Of a stretch of 64,000 nucleotides of DNA, positions 23,420 through 36,208 are shown piece by piece (the first letter of the stretch is position 1; the number at the start of each line of letters is the position of its first letter). The translations under genes were made by a program, and so were the position numbers. The DNA comes from Lunularia cruciata (Eukaryota; Streptophyta; Marchantiopsida; Lunulariales; Lunulariaceae). The stretch is from positions 70,818,333 through 70,882,332 of the forward strand of contig OX419756.1 of NCBI GenBank assembly GCA_948567375.1, read 5' to 3'. The notes beneath the pieces are model-generated. The model was not told the origin of the DNA, did not search any database, and saw nothing but the letters and a program-made list of their open reading frames with translations.

Positions 23420-23870
23420 CCCTTGATATTTGCAATATAGAAGTATACAACAAGGTCACTTCTTTGTTCCTCTAGCCTTGGAGTGATATTGAGCAATATA
23501 TTTGGTGATCAACACTTTTGTCATGGAGTGCACAAGAGCATATCATATTAGATGTAAGGAGATATGAATCTCATTCTAATACTTTGTAGCATATTTCAGA
23601 CAACATGTGTTCATTTCTCTATAGAGAGCACTAGCTAGTGCAATCCATAAGAGAGCAATCATACTAGGGGATGTTTTTCTGGATGCTCTAATAGTTTTTA
23701 GACCTTACAACTTGCATAGATTGGATATCTTAGATGCAATAGGGAAGATTGCTCATATTGATACTATTGGGGCTAAGCCTGATTTTACCTCTTTTATATC
23801 ATCCTTGTGCAGCTTGATGAGCTCTTCCCATCCTTTTTGTTTTCTACATGGTCTCATGTCTCTTTGATGT
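23420..23870 (+). repeat. Dispersed repeat R1, copy 2
   Basis: This has the same order of landmarks as copy 1 (GTTCCTCTAGCCTTGGAG, ACAACATGTGT, CTATAGAGAG, GATACTATTGGGGC), clearly diverged. Confidence 0.6.
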
Positions 23871-24133
23871 TTGTTGTAAAAAGCAATCTAATAGGCCTTT
23901 GACGTTGATGTCTAGGAGATTCTACAAAAAAAAGCAAGCTTCACTTCTTTATATGTTTTGTGGTTATTTCTCTAACCTCCAACAGCTTGAGCTATCTATA
24001 CAATCTGCATTGGTATCTTGAATATATTACTAGGATGTCAAATACCAAGGAGACATGTTTCTTTTCCACAAGAGCAAGTGATCTAAAAACCCAAGCTCTC
24101 AAGCTGATAGCAATCAAGCAAACAATAACTATT

Positions 24134-24355
24134 TGTTGTAAAATATCTTTATTCAACTTTCAAGTATCTAATCAAAAACTTTACTATAGTGTGTCTTCAC
24201 CAAAACTTTATGAAACTAATGCCCTTTCCGAAGATGTAGCCCCAAGCTGCTTATGTGTTACATTTGACCCCATAGGAGCTCTCATTATTCTGACCACTAC
24301 CTATGTCATATTTTGTCCAAAGCTTAAGTTCTCTCACTTTCTTTCATTTCTCATA
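24134..24355 (+). repeat. Left LTR of the Copia element
   Basis: It begins TGTTG and is matched along its length by 40582-40805. The following bases resemble the initiator-tRNA primer site. Confidence 0.75.
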
Positions 24356-25124
24356 GTGTATCAGACCATGATTAGACTAGGATAGTATCTAGAGTACAAT
24401 AGAAGAGCACTAATCATAAAACCATTATCTAAAATTTGGCCTTATGCCCAGGCCAAAAGTTTTAGCCCATCCACTTTGTTTCTACCACCCATGAAATTGT
24501 ACATCCTTCATATGCACAAAGAACACAATGCAATATCAATGCAAATCTTGGTGGAGAACCTAAAAAATTTCATAAGTTACTATGAGTACTTACACTTGTA
24601 TACAAGCAAGTTACAATCATTGTTAAGAAAATGTCTAGTTGTATAGACACATGCTTTTGGCCAAAGTACAATGGACATCACTACAATGATTGGGTCACAC
24701 AAATCTAATTGAAATTGCAAATTAAAAATTGTGGAAAATTATTGATGGAACTACCACCAAGCATGCTACCATTGGCACTCCATTTAGCAGCCAAAATAAC
24801 AAAGATACATAGGTTGAACAAGATCAAAGAGCACACTCTGCCCTATTTGATGTGTGTGACAAAAGGATTTATTCCCACATATGTGCTTGTGTCACCACAC
24901 ATGTTTCATGGCAAACATTAAAGTCTACCTTTTAAGCCACAAACATAGTAATTTAGATGTATCTCAAAGATAAATTTCACAAATTGAAAATGAAGGTAGG
25001 AAAAATAGTTACCTAGCACTTGCACTTGTTAAAAAAATCTAGTGCAACAAATCAAACTTGCAAGGGTGATAATATCATCCAAGGAGGAGGTCATGGCTAT
25101 GATGAGGTCAATGCTTCCCCAATT

Positions 25125-25545
25125 TGTAAAAGACCAAGACTGAGGAGAGAAAGACCAAGACTGAGGAGAGAAATAGGAGAATGGAAGCTCACATTGAGAC
25201 ACTTGAATGAGTGAAAACTCCAAATGCCTAGCATGAGCTTTGGCTTTGGTATTTATAAGTAGCATACAAGGCCTTTGAGAAGTTCCTCAAGAAGCTTCTT
25301 CAAGCCACTTTCTTAGAGTGCAAGCCAAGTTAACTAGGAAGCTTCTCAAGAAGATTCCTTCTAGAATCTGCCTACTTGGCATGCAAGCTAAGCTAGTAGG
25401 AAGCTTCTAGAAGCTACTTACTTGAGGTGCAAGCTAAGCTAACCAAAAAGCTTCTTGAGAAGCTTCCTAGCTACTTCCAGAATATTCTAGGCTAATTTGT
25501 CTTTGTTAGCCCTACTAACTTTGTTGCTAAACTCCATATTGTTAC
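25125..25545 (-). repeat. LTR of Gypsy-A (3' LTR)
   Basis: It reads TGTAAAAGACC at its low end and TTGTTACA at its high end. It carries a TATA box (minus strand, 25250-25257) and heat-shock-element pentamers upstream of it, including three contiguous perfect ones at 25399-25413. Confidence 0.85.
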
Positions 25546-28500
25546 ATATTTCTCCACTGCTTGTTGGTGACGTCCTCGTCGCCAGTGAAGCTTCAAACTC
25601 TTGGATGGCCGTTTGTGCATTCTGGAGGTGAGAAAGAGGTTCCCATGTGGCATCATGAAGGGGATACCCTTTCCAAAGGACCTTGTACTCCGTGTGTTGT
25701 CAACGGCCTTGTTGAATATGGCGACGTGCAAGGATATGATCAACTTTGTACTACTTATGATCAGTGATAGGGACAAGAGGAGGGGGAGGTTGGACTCGAG
25801 AGAAAAAGGAAGAGGGCTTAAGAACAAAGGGTTTCAACTTGGAAACATGAAAGACAGGATGGATATGCATATGACAAGGCAAGGCAAGTCGATAAGCAAC
25901 AGGAGAGACAACTTGGGTGACATCAAAAGGTCCTATCTAATTAGGGGCAAGTTTACAAACTTGGGTATCAAGTGGGAGAGGGAGATTACTAGAGGATAGC
26001 ATGACTTTATCACCAACTTCAAAGGTGAGATCATGACAATGGTGGTCCGCATATTGTTTTTGACAATTTTGAGCAACAAGGAGGTGAGATTTGGCTTGTT
26101 GGAGAGATTGGGATATAGTGGTCAAGAATGTTGAAGTATGAGGAACCTGAGATGGAGGCGGAATAAGAAGAGAATCTAGAACAAGCTGATCTTGGCCAAA
26201 ATTAAGAAAGAAAGGAGAAAATCCGGTGCTTGCCTGTTTGGAATTGTTATAGGCAAATTCTACAACTACAAGACATTCATCCCAATTGGTATGGTGGACA
26301 TTGACGAAGGCACACAACATATCCTCCAATGTATGATTTGCATGTTCGATTTGTCCATCAATTTGAGGATGATAGGCCATGGACAAAGCAAGCTTGGTGC
26401 CGAGTATCTAGAAGAGTGCTTGCCAAAACTTCTTGATAAATCGAGGATCACGGTCGGAGATGAGTACACATGGCATCCAATGATGCTTGAAGACATTGTC
26501 GAAGTAGATGTGCGCTAAGGTTGGAGCATCCACGATATCACAGGTTGGTGCCAAGTGGATTTGCTTACTAAGCTTATCTACAAACACCACGATTGTTGTG
26601 TATCCTTGCTTTGTCTTGGGCAAGGAGGTGATGAGATCCAAGCACACATGCTCCCATCGAGCGGATGGAATAGCGAGTGGTTGAAGGAGTCTACTCGGCT
26701 TCTAATTGTTGGCCTTGTTACGTTGGCAGCTCTCACACAATCAGAAAAATTCTCAAACATCTCGTGTCATGTTGGGCCACCACCATCGACATTAGAGGGT
26801 ACCCAAGGTCTTGTCCACACCCATGTGACCAACTATGGGCAAATCATGAGCTTCTTGAAGGCGCACAAGTTGAAGATCTCCTTTGGTTGGAACATAGATC
26901 ATGGAATAGAAGGCCCTCCTTGATGGAGAAGGTGTTGTACTCCTTGTTGCATGCTGTAAGGCAACCATGTACCATTTGGAAGAAGGGATCTTGTTGTAAA
27001 GTTGACTGAAACTCATTTTGTACCTTGGAGTCAATTGACATGATTGTAATTGCCACTATGATGAGAGGAAGAGACTTCAAATCAAGTCGTCATGATAAGG
27101 CATCAAGGATGACATAGAATCAACTTGGTTTGTACTCAAGTTTGATGTCAAAAAGTTGGAGTTGTTCCTCCCATTGATGATGTTGACTCTTCATGTGTTC
27201 CAAGTGTAAGGTCTGCAACAATGGTTTGTGATCAATTTGCATGATCACTTGTTTCCCCAAGAGGTAATGCCTCCATACCTTAGTGGCATATACCATTGCA
27301 AGTTATTCTCGATCTCAAGATAAGTAGTTTCTTTTGGCTGTATTGAGTCGGTGAGACACAAAGGCGATGGGATGTAGTCCATCTGGGAATTCTTGTTGCA
27401 ACACGGCTCCAATTGCAAAGTTAGAAGCATCAAAATCAACCACACATGGTAGATGAGGATCATACGGTTGAAGAATGGGCCTTGAAGACACCATATGTTT
27501 CAACTTTTGGAATGCTTCTTTGTGCTTGGTGGTCCACTAGAAGCTCGAGTCCTTCCCCAAGAGGTCAGTCAATGGTGCAGCCACATGAGCATAATAATGG
27601 ATGAACTATCGGTAAAAGCTAGCCAATCCATTAAATGCCCGTACTTCTATAGCATCCTTTGGAGTAGGCCAATCAATAATGGCCTTGATTTTCTCCTCTT
27701 CCATCTTGATCTCCTCTGATGAGATCTTGTCTCCCAAGAAGGTAACTTCCTTTTGCCAAAAGGTACACTTTGTCTTCTTGCAGTAAAATTTCCATTGTCA
27801 TAGTCATCTCAGGACTTCTCGTACATGATTCACGTGTTCTGCCTCTGTCTTACTAGAGATTAAAATATCATCCAAGAACACCACCACGTACCAATCCAAT
27901 AGTCCATCCAACACCCAATGCGTCTGATCCATGAAGATTGTTGGAGGATTAGTGAGCCAAAATGGTAGAACTCTCCACTCAAAATGCCCATACCTTGTGC
28001 AACATGCTGTCTTTTGCACATCCTCCCTATCAATGGGGATTTGCTAATAGCCGCTGCAAAGATCCAGCTTGGAACATATCGTGCTCCACTCAATTGATCA
28101 AGCAAGTCATCAATCTGAGGCAAGAGATATGCATTCTTCACTGTTTGCTTATTGAGCCCATGATAATCAATACAGAAATGAAGTCCTCCATCTTTCTTTG
28201 GAACAAATAGTACCGGTGCTCCCCAAGGAGAGGTACTATGTCGTATGAAGTCCTTCTCCAACAACTCCGTAAGTGTTGTTTGCAACTCCTCCAACTCCTT
28301 TGGTGAGAGCCGATAGATTGGTCTACTCACTGGAGTACTCCCTAGCAATAACTCAATCTTGAAGGGCATACCATGATCGGAGGGTAATCCCTTTGGCAGA
28401 TCATCCAGAAACACATCTGTAAATTCTTGAACTATTTGATCAACCATTGCTTGATGAGGCTCTTGGCTCTCCTCAGATTATCCTTGTGCAATCGACTTGA

Positions 28501-30150
28501 TTCATATTGCGAAAATAGACTTATCTTCCTTCAAAGCTTGCTCTTTGGCTATTTCACTAACAAACTTCCCATCTAGGGACTCATCTCTCTTCAAAGTTTG
28601 CTCCAGGTTGCCTTCCTAGCAAAATTCCCATCTTGGAGCTCCTTTCTCTTCAAGGCATGCTCTATGGCTACCTTCTCAACAAACTTCCCATTTTGAGACT
28701 GACTATTCTTAGGTGTCTTACTCAAAGGTGCCAGACAACCTAATATGAAATTCCTACCTTGGTGTTGTACTTGAATTTTTTGTCAGGTCCAATCAAATTG
28801 AACCTTATGATGTTCAAGCCAAGGTAGTCCTAGAATGACGTCATAGTGTAGAGGTGCCCCTACAAACCTCATACACTCCAAATACTCCTTCCCAATCTTA
28901 AAAGTAACAGGATGTGCAATACAAAATGCAGAACCCTATCTACCATCTGCCATCATCAATCTACTTCCAATCACTGGCTTGAAAAGAAAACCCAATTCCT
29001 TTCCTACTTGCATAGACATGCAATTCTTTGAACTTCTAGAATCAACCAAAATCCTACAACCCCGATTAGATATCGTACATTGCAAGTGAAGCAAACTTGC
29101 ATAGGTCGAGCCTTCTATCCCATTGGAACTAATCATGCTCCTTATAGGCGGCTCAAAATCTCCTATTGGGATTCTTTGTTTCCCTGATCATTCTGTTCCA
29201 CAAACTCCATATGGGCAACTTGTAGAGGTCGCCCATTCCTAAGTGGACATTTAGCAATGTGATGTCTAACTTGGCAACAATAAAAAAAATCTCCACTTTG
29301 TCATAGTCTTTCTCTATCCATTGTACCAAGTGGTCTCCATTGGATAACATCAATCTCCATTGGTGCCGATTCGTCCACCCGTGCATAGTGTACTGGTAGG
29401 CTTTGTGTAGGTTGAGGTCAAGACCAAGTTGTTGCAACCAAGGAATCAAACCGTTCAGCCAATTGCATGGCTTCTTCTATGTTTTGTGGCTCCCGCATGG
29501 TCATCTCCAATTTATTTTGTGACTTCAATCCTTGCACAAATCGATCCAGAACTTCACCTTCTTGGATATCTAGAATTTGCATGATGATATTCTAAAATTG
29601 TTTGATGTAGCCCCTTATTGAGCCAATTTGCTTCAACTCCGCCAATTTATCTCGTGCGGCTCGGGTGGCATTTATAGTTTGAAATTGACCAAGTATTGCA
29701 TCCTTGAATTCTGCCCATGTCAAAATTGGTGCAACAATCTGTCGTTCAGCTCACTCCACTCGGAATTGCCACCAAAGTTTTGCCACATCATCCAATTGGC
29801 TAGAAGCCAAGAGGATTTGTTTCCGTTCATCTGGAAGATTGGTGGCTTCAAAGTAACGTTTGTAGTCAAACACAAAATTCTCCATTGTGCTCAAAAGATT
29901 CTTGCCTTCAAACACCTTGGGTTTTGGAAATCAAATGTGATCTTCTCCATCTCAAACTAGCGCTCTCTCTATACGCTCTCTATACGTCGTTGTTAGTCTT
30001 GTTCATCCAACAATTGATTAAGGTGCTTGATTTGTTGCTACATTGCAAGGATAACGTCTGGTATTGCCGCCATAGCTACTACTCTATTCCACTACTCTCA
30101 ATTTATCTAATTGATTAACACATAGATGCAACACATCCACCGTTCTCCAT

Positions 30151-30461
30151 AAGGCCTTTGAGAAGCTTCTTAAGGAGCTTGCTCAAGCCGCTTTCTTAGA
30201 GTGCAAGCCAAGTTAACTAGGAAGCTTCTCAAGAAACTTCTTTCTAGAAGCCACCTACTTGGCGTGCAAGCTAAGCTAGTTAGAAGCTATTTACTTGAGG
30301 TGCAAGTTAAGCTAGCCGGAAAGCTTCTTGAGAAGCTTCCTAGCTACTTCCAGAATATTCTAGACTAATTTGTCTTTGTTATTTAGGCTAATTTGTCTTT
30401 GTCGTTAAGACAAAATTAGTAGGGCTTTACTAACTTTGTTGCTAAACTCCATATTGCTACA
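30151..30461 (-). repeat. LTR of Gypsy-A (5' LTR)
   Basis: It is homologous to the 25125-25545 LTR and ends at the CAATT target duplication. It shares the repeated AAGCTTCTTGAGAAGCTTCC-type palindromes. Confidence 0.75.
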
Positions 30462-30709
30462 CAATTTGACAATAATAAAAATCATTTGGTTTGAATAGAC
30501 CACCACATTGCAAGCTGTTATCATTATTTTTGTGCAAGAAAAAATATGCATGAAGGGCTTTTTGTTTGAGCTCCATGCTGGATGAACCAAGAAGTGAGGC
30601 ATCCAAAACAAAAAGGGAAACTCACAAATTCAAACCAAGAAACCAAAAGGACAAAAAGAACATGAATCCAAATATCCAAACAAGTTAAAGAAGCCCTTAG
30701 ATTGGTGCC

Positions 30710-31132
30710 TGTAAAAGACCGAAACCGAGGAGAGAAATAGGAGAATGGAAGCTCACATTGGGACACTTGAATGAGGGAAAACTCCAAATGCCTAGCATGA
30801 GCTTCGGCTTTGGTATTTATAGGTAGCATACAAGTCCCTTGAAGCTTCTCAAGAAGCTTCCTTGAGCCGCTTTCTTGGAGTGCAAGCCAAGTTAACTAGG
30901 AAGCTTCTCAAGAAGCTTCCTTCTAGAAGCCGCCTACTTGGCGTGCAAGCTAAGCTAGTTAGAAGCTTCTAGAAGCTTCCTTCTAGAAGCTACCTGCTTA
31001 GGGCGCAGGTTAACTAGTTAGGAAGCTTCCCAAGAAGCTTCTTAGATGCTTCTAGAATATTTTATGCTATTTTGTCTTATTATCTACTTCATAAGCTCGA
31101 CTAACTTTGTCGCTAAACTCCATATTGTTACA
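30710..31132 (-). repeat. 3' LTR of Gypsy-B
   Basis: 423 bp, TG...CA, near-identical to 35929-36351. TATA box (minus strand) at 30814-30821; heat-shock-element runs between about 30839 and 31066. Confidence 0.9.
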
Positions 31133-34100
31133 TATTCCCCCGCCGCTAGTTGGTGACGTCCTCGTCGCCAGTGAAGCTTCAAATTCCTTGATGGCCATCT
31201 GTGCATTCTGGAGGTGAGAAAGAGGTTCCCATGTAGCATCATGAAGGGGATACCCTTTCAAAGGACCTTGTACTCCGTATGTTGGTGACGGCCTCGTTGA
31301 ATATGGCGACGCGCAAGGATACGATCAACTTTGTACTCCTCATGATCATTGATAGGGACAGGAAGAGGGGGAGGTTGGACTCGAGAGGAAAAGGAAGAAG
31401 GGTTAGGAACAAAGGGTTTCAACTTGGAAATATGAAAGACAGGATGGATACGCATGTGACAAGGTAAGGCAAGACGATAAGCAACAGGAGAGATAATGTG
31501 GGTGATATCAAAGGGTCCTATCCAATTAGGAGCAAGTTTACGAACTTGGGTATCAAGTGGGAGAGGGAGGTTACTAGAAGATAGCATGACTTTATCACCA
31601 ACTTCAAAGGTGAGATCACGACGATGATGGTCTGCATATTGTTTTTGGCGATTCTGAGCAACAAGGAGGTGAGATTTGGCTTGTTGGAGAGATTGGGATA
31701 TAGTGGTCAAGAATGTAGAAGTATGAGGAACCTAAGAGGGAGGGGGAGCAAGAAGAGAATCTGGAACAAGCGGATCTTGGCCAAAATTGAGAAAGAAGGG
31801 AGAAAATCCAGTGCTTGCCTGTTTGGAATTGTTGTAGGCAAATTCTGCAACTGCAAGACATTCATCCCAATTGGTATGGTGGACATTGACAAAGGCCCGC
31901 AACATATCCTCCAATGTACGATTGGCGTGTTCGGTTTGTCCATCAGTTTGAGGATGATAGGCCGTGGACAAAGCAAGCTTGGTGCCGAGTATCTGGAAGA
32001 GTGCTTGCCAAAACTTCCCGGTAAATTGAGGATCACTGTCGGAGATGAGTACACGTGGCATCCCATGATGCTTGAAGACATTGTCGAAGTAGATTTGCGC
32101 TAAGGTTGGAGCATCCATGGTATCACAGGTTGGTGCCAAGTGGATTTGCTTACTAAGCTTATCCACAAACACCACAATTGCGGTGTGTCCTTGTTTTGTC
32201 TTTGGCAAGGATGTGATGAGATCCAAGCTCACATGCTCCCAACGAGCGGATGGAATGGCGAGTGGTTGAAGGAGTCCACTCGGCTTCTGGTTGCTGGCCT
32301 TGTTCCGTTGGCAACTCTCACATGATCGGACAAAGTCTCAAACATCTCGTGTCATATTGGGCCACCACCATTGGCGTTGGAGGGTGCCCAAGGTCTTGTC
32401 CACTCCCATGTGACCAGCTATTGGTAAATCATGGGCTTCTTGAAGGCGCACAAGTTGAAGATCACCTTTGGTTGGAACATAGATCTGGTCTGCATGGAAT
32501 AAAAGGCCTTCCTTGAAGGAGAAGGTGTTGTACTCCTTGTCGCGTGCTGTTAGACAACCGTGTACCATTTGGAAGAAGGGATCTTGTTGTAGGGCTAACC
32601 GAAACTCGATATGAATCTTGGGATCAATTGACACCGTCGTAATTGCTGCCGCGATGAGAGGAAGAGACTTCAAATCAGGTTGTCGTGATAGAGCATCAGG
32701 GATGACATGGAACCGACCTGGTTTGTACTCAAGTTTGATGTCGAACAATTGGAGTTGCTCTTCCCATTGATGATGTCGACTCTTCATGTGCTCTAGGTGT
32801 AAGGTCTGCAACAATGGCTTGTGATCAGTTTGCATGATCACTTGTTTCCCCAAGAGATAATGCCTCCATACCTTGGTGGCATATACCATTGCAAGTTGTT
32901 CCCGATCTCGAGCAGAGTAATTTCTTTCAGCTGTATTTAGTCGGCGAGACACAAAGGCAATAGGATGTAGTCCATCTGGAAATTCTTGTTGCAACACAGC
33001 TCCAATTGCAAAGTTAGAAGCATCAAAATCAACCACACAAGGTAGTTGAGGATCATATGGTTGAAGAATAGGTCTTGAAGACACCATATGCTTTAACTTC
33101 TGGAATGCTTCTTCATGCTTGGTGGTCCATTGGAAGCTCAAGTTCTTTCCCAAGAGGTCAGTCAATGGTGCAGCCATGTGAGCATAATAGTGGATGAACC
33201 GTTGGTAAAAACTGGCCAATCCGTTGAACGCTCGTACTTCGGTAGCATCCTTCGGGGTAGGCCAATCAGTAATGGCCTTGATCTTCTCTTCTTCCATCTT
33301 GATCCCCTCTGATGAGATCTTATGACCCAAGAAGGTAACCTCCTTCTGCCAAAAAGCACACTTTGACTTCTTGCAGTAAAATTTCCAATGTCGTTGTCGT
33401 CTTAGGACTTCTCACACATGATTCATGTGTTCTGCCTCTGTCCTACTATAGATTAAGATATCATCTAAGAACACTACCACAGACTGATCCAATAGCCCCT
33501 CCAACACCCGATGCATCTGATCCATGAAGACTGCTGGAGCATTAGTGAGTCCGAAAGGTAGAACTCTCCACTCAAAATGTCCATACCTTGTACGAAAGGT
33601 AGTCTTTTTCACGTCCTCTCCTTCAATAGGAATTTGCCAATAGCCGCTACGAAGATCTAGCTTGGAAAAGTATCGTGCTCCACTTAATTGATCAAGCAAG
33701 TCATCGATCCGAGGCAAGGGATATGCATTCTTCACGGTTTGCTTATTGAGCCCACGGTAATCAATACAAAAACGAAGTCCTCCATCCTTCTTTGGAACAA
33801 ATAGTACCGGTGCTCCCCAAGGAGAGGTACTATGTCGTATGAAATCCTTCTCCAACAACTCTGTAAGTGTTGTTCGCAACTCCTCCAACTCCTTTGGTGA
33901 GAGCCGATAGATTGGTCTACTCACTGGAGTACTCCCTGGCAATAACTTGATCTTGAAGGGCATACCTCGATCAGAGGGTAATCCCTTTGGCAGATCATCC
34001 AGAAACACATCTGCAAACTCTTGAACTATCCGATCAACCGTCGCTTGATGCGGCACTTGGCCCTCCTCAGATTGTTCTTGTGCAATCGGCTTGATCCACA

Positions 34101-36032
34101 CCGCAAATACAGACTTATCTTCCTCCAAAGCTTGCTCTATGGTTGCTTCATTAACAAACTTCCCTTCTAGGGACTCATCTCTCTTCCGAGCTTGCTCCAT
34201 GGTTGCCTTCCTGGCAAACTTCCCATCTTGGGACTCATCTCCCTTCCAGATTCGCTCTATGGCTACCTTCTCGACAAACTTCCCATCTTGGGACTGACTA
34301 TTCTTAGGTGTCTTACTCAGAGGTGCCAGACAGCCTAATCGGAAATTCCTACCTTGGTGTTGTACTTGAATTTGGTGTCGGGTCCAATCAAATTGAACCT
34401 TATGACATTCAAGCCAAGGTAGACCCAGAATGATATCATAGTGTAGAGGTGCCACTACAAACCTCATACACTCCAAATACTCCTTCCCAATCTTGAAGGT
34501 AACAGGATGCAAGGTGCAGAATGCAGAACCCTTTCTACCATCCGCCATCATCAAACTACTTCTAATCACTGGCTTGATAGGAATACCCAATTCCTTTGCT
34601 ACTTGCATAGACATGCAATTCTCTGAACTTCCAGAATCAACCAAAATTCTACAACCCCGATTAGATATCATACCTTGCAAGTGAAGCAAACTTGCATAGG
34701 TCGAGCCTTCAATCCCATTGGAACTAATCAAGCTCCCAGTAGGCGGCTCGAAATCTCCTACTGGGATTCCTCGTTTCCTTGATCATTCCGCTCCACAACC
34801 TCCACTTGGGCAACTTGTCGAGGTCGTCCATTCTTGAGTGGACATTCAGCAATGCGAGGCCCCAACTGGCGACAATAAAAACAACCTCCATTTTGTCGTA
34901 ATCTTTCTCTATCTGCTGTGCCAAGTGGTCTTCGTTGGATAGCATCAATCTCCATTGGTACCGGTTCTTCCACTCGTGGTACTGGTGGGTTTTGTGTAGG
35001 TCGAGGTCGAGACCGAGTTGTCGCAACTAAGGAATCAAAATGCTCAGCCAATTGCATGGCTTGTTCTACATTCTGTGGCTCTCGCATGGTCACCTCCAAT
35101 CTGGTTTGTGACTTCAATCCTCGCACAAATCGATCCAGAACTTCACCTTCTTGGATATCTGGAATTTGCATGATGATATTCTGAAATTGTGTGATGTAGC
35201 TTCTCACTAAGCCAATCTGCCTCAACTCCGCCAATTTATCTCGTGCAGCTCGGGTGGCATTTATAGTCTGAAATCGACCAAGTATTGCATCCTTGAATTC
35301 TGCCCATGTAAAAATTGGTGTAACAATTTGTCGTTCAGCTCTTTCTACTCGGAATCGCCACCAAAGTTTTGCCACTCCATCCAATTGGCTAGAAGCCAAG
35401 AGAATTTGTTTCCATTCGTCTTGAAGATTGGTGGCTTCAAAGTAACGTTCACAGTCAAACACAAAATTCTCCACTGTGCCTGGAAGATTCTTGCCTTCAA
35501 ACACCTTGGGTTTTGGAAATCGAATGCGATCTTCTCCATCTCGAACTGGCGCTCTGTCTATCTGTTCTTGTCGTTGCTGGTCTTGTTCATCCAACAATCG
35601 AGTAAGATGCTCGATTTGTTGTTGCATTGCAAGGATAACATCCGGTATTGCCGCCATCGCTACTACTCTATTCCACTACCTGCAATTTATCTAGTTGATT
35701 AACACGTAGATACAACACGTCCACCGTTCTCCATAAGTTACAACTGGAAGTATCAAGGGTTCCTCTGACATAGTGATCATATGTAGAAAATCCTGCCCAA
35801 AGCGTGAGGTGATGAATTGTGTGAAATGATGCTTTGGTAATATTTGGACATGAAAGTCCCAATGGTTTGGCGGAAGTGGATTTGGTGGTCCATAAATTCC
35901 ATCCATCCCATTCCTGCTCTGATACCAATGTAAAAGACCAAAACCGAGGAGAGAAATAGGAGAATGGAAGCTCACATTGGGACACTTGAATGAGGGAAAA
36001 CTCCGAATGCCTAGCATGAGCTTCGGCCTTGG

Positions 36033-36040
36033 TATTTATA
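36033..36040 (-). promoter_or_regulatory. TATA box of the Gypsy-B 5' LTR
   Basis: The minus strand reads CTATAAATACC. It lies 20-30 bp downstream of the nearest GAAnnTTC motifs and is conserved in the Gypsy-A LTR at 25250-25257. Confidence 0.7.
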
Positions 36041-36179
36041 GGTAGCATACAAGTCCCTTGAAGCTTCTCAAGAAGCTTCCTTGAGCCGCTTTCTTGGAGT
36101 GCAAGCCAAGTTAACTAGGAAGCTTCTCAAGAAGCTTCCTTCTAGAAGCCGCCTACTTGGTGTGCAAGCTAAGCTAGTT

Positions 36180-36208
36180 AGAAGCTTCTAGAAGCTTCCT
36201 TCTAGAAG
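36180..36208. promoter_or_regulatory. Heat-shock-element cluster in the Gypsy-B LTR
   Basis: Bases 36180-36199 are four contiguous perfect nGAAn/nTTCn pentamers (AGAAG CTTCT AGAAG CTTCC), the binding pattern of heat-shock factors. Two more follow at 36199-36208. A separate run of three perfect pentamers lies at 36268-36282 (CTTCT AGAAT ATTCT), and gapped GAAnnTTC pairs lie at about 36060-36080. The sister LTR has the four-pentamer run at 30961-30980. Confidence 0.75.

Larger units (their letters stand above)
20631..24133. repeat. Repeat-rich remnants
   Basis: No supported gene. A unit of about 140 bp (CAACTGGGGTTACTTTTACT and flanks) occurs at about 21015-21155 and 21287-21420. Another, of about 115 bp (GATTGCATCTCCACTAGG to AGTTGGACAAAATT), occurs at about 21173-21285 and 22531-22635. 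Two copies of dispersed repeat R1 lie at about 21961-22450 and 23420-23870. Confidence 0.6.
25125..30461 (-). mobile_element. Gypsy-A, chromodomain Gypsy element nested in Copia
   Basis: It is bounded by a perfect 5-bp target duplication CAATT (25120-25124 and 30462-30466). LTRs lie at 25125-25545 and about 30151-30461 and differ by roughly 7% by eye. Internal parts on the minus strand, from right to left: gag (about 29.2-30.1 kb), protease (about 29.0 kb), RT (about 27.8-28.4 kb), RNase H (about 27.1-27.5 kb), integrase (about 25.9-27.0 kb) and the C-terminal chromodomain region (about 25.55 kb). It is closely related to Gypsy-B but older and heavily broken, at roughly a dozen or more points. 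Confidence 0.85.
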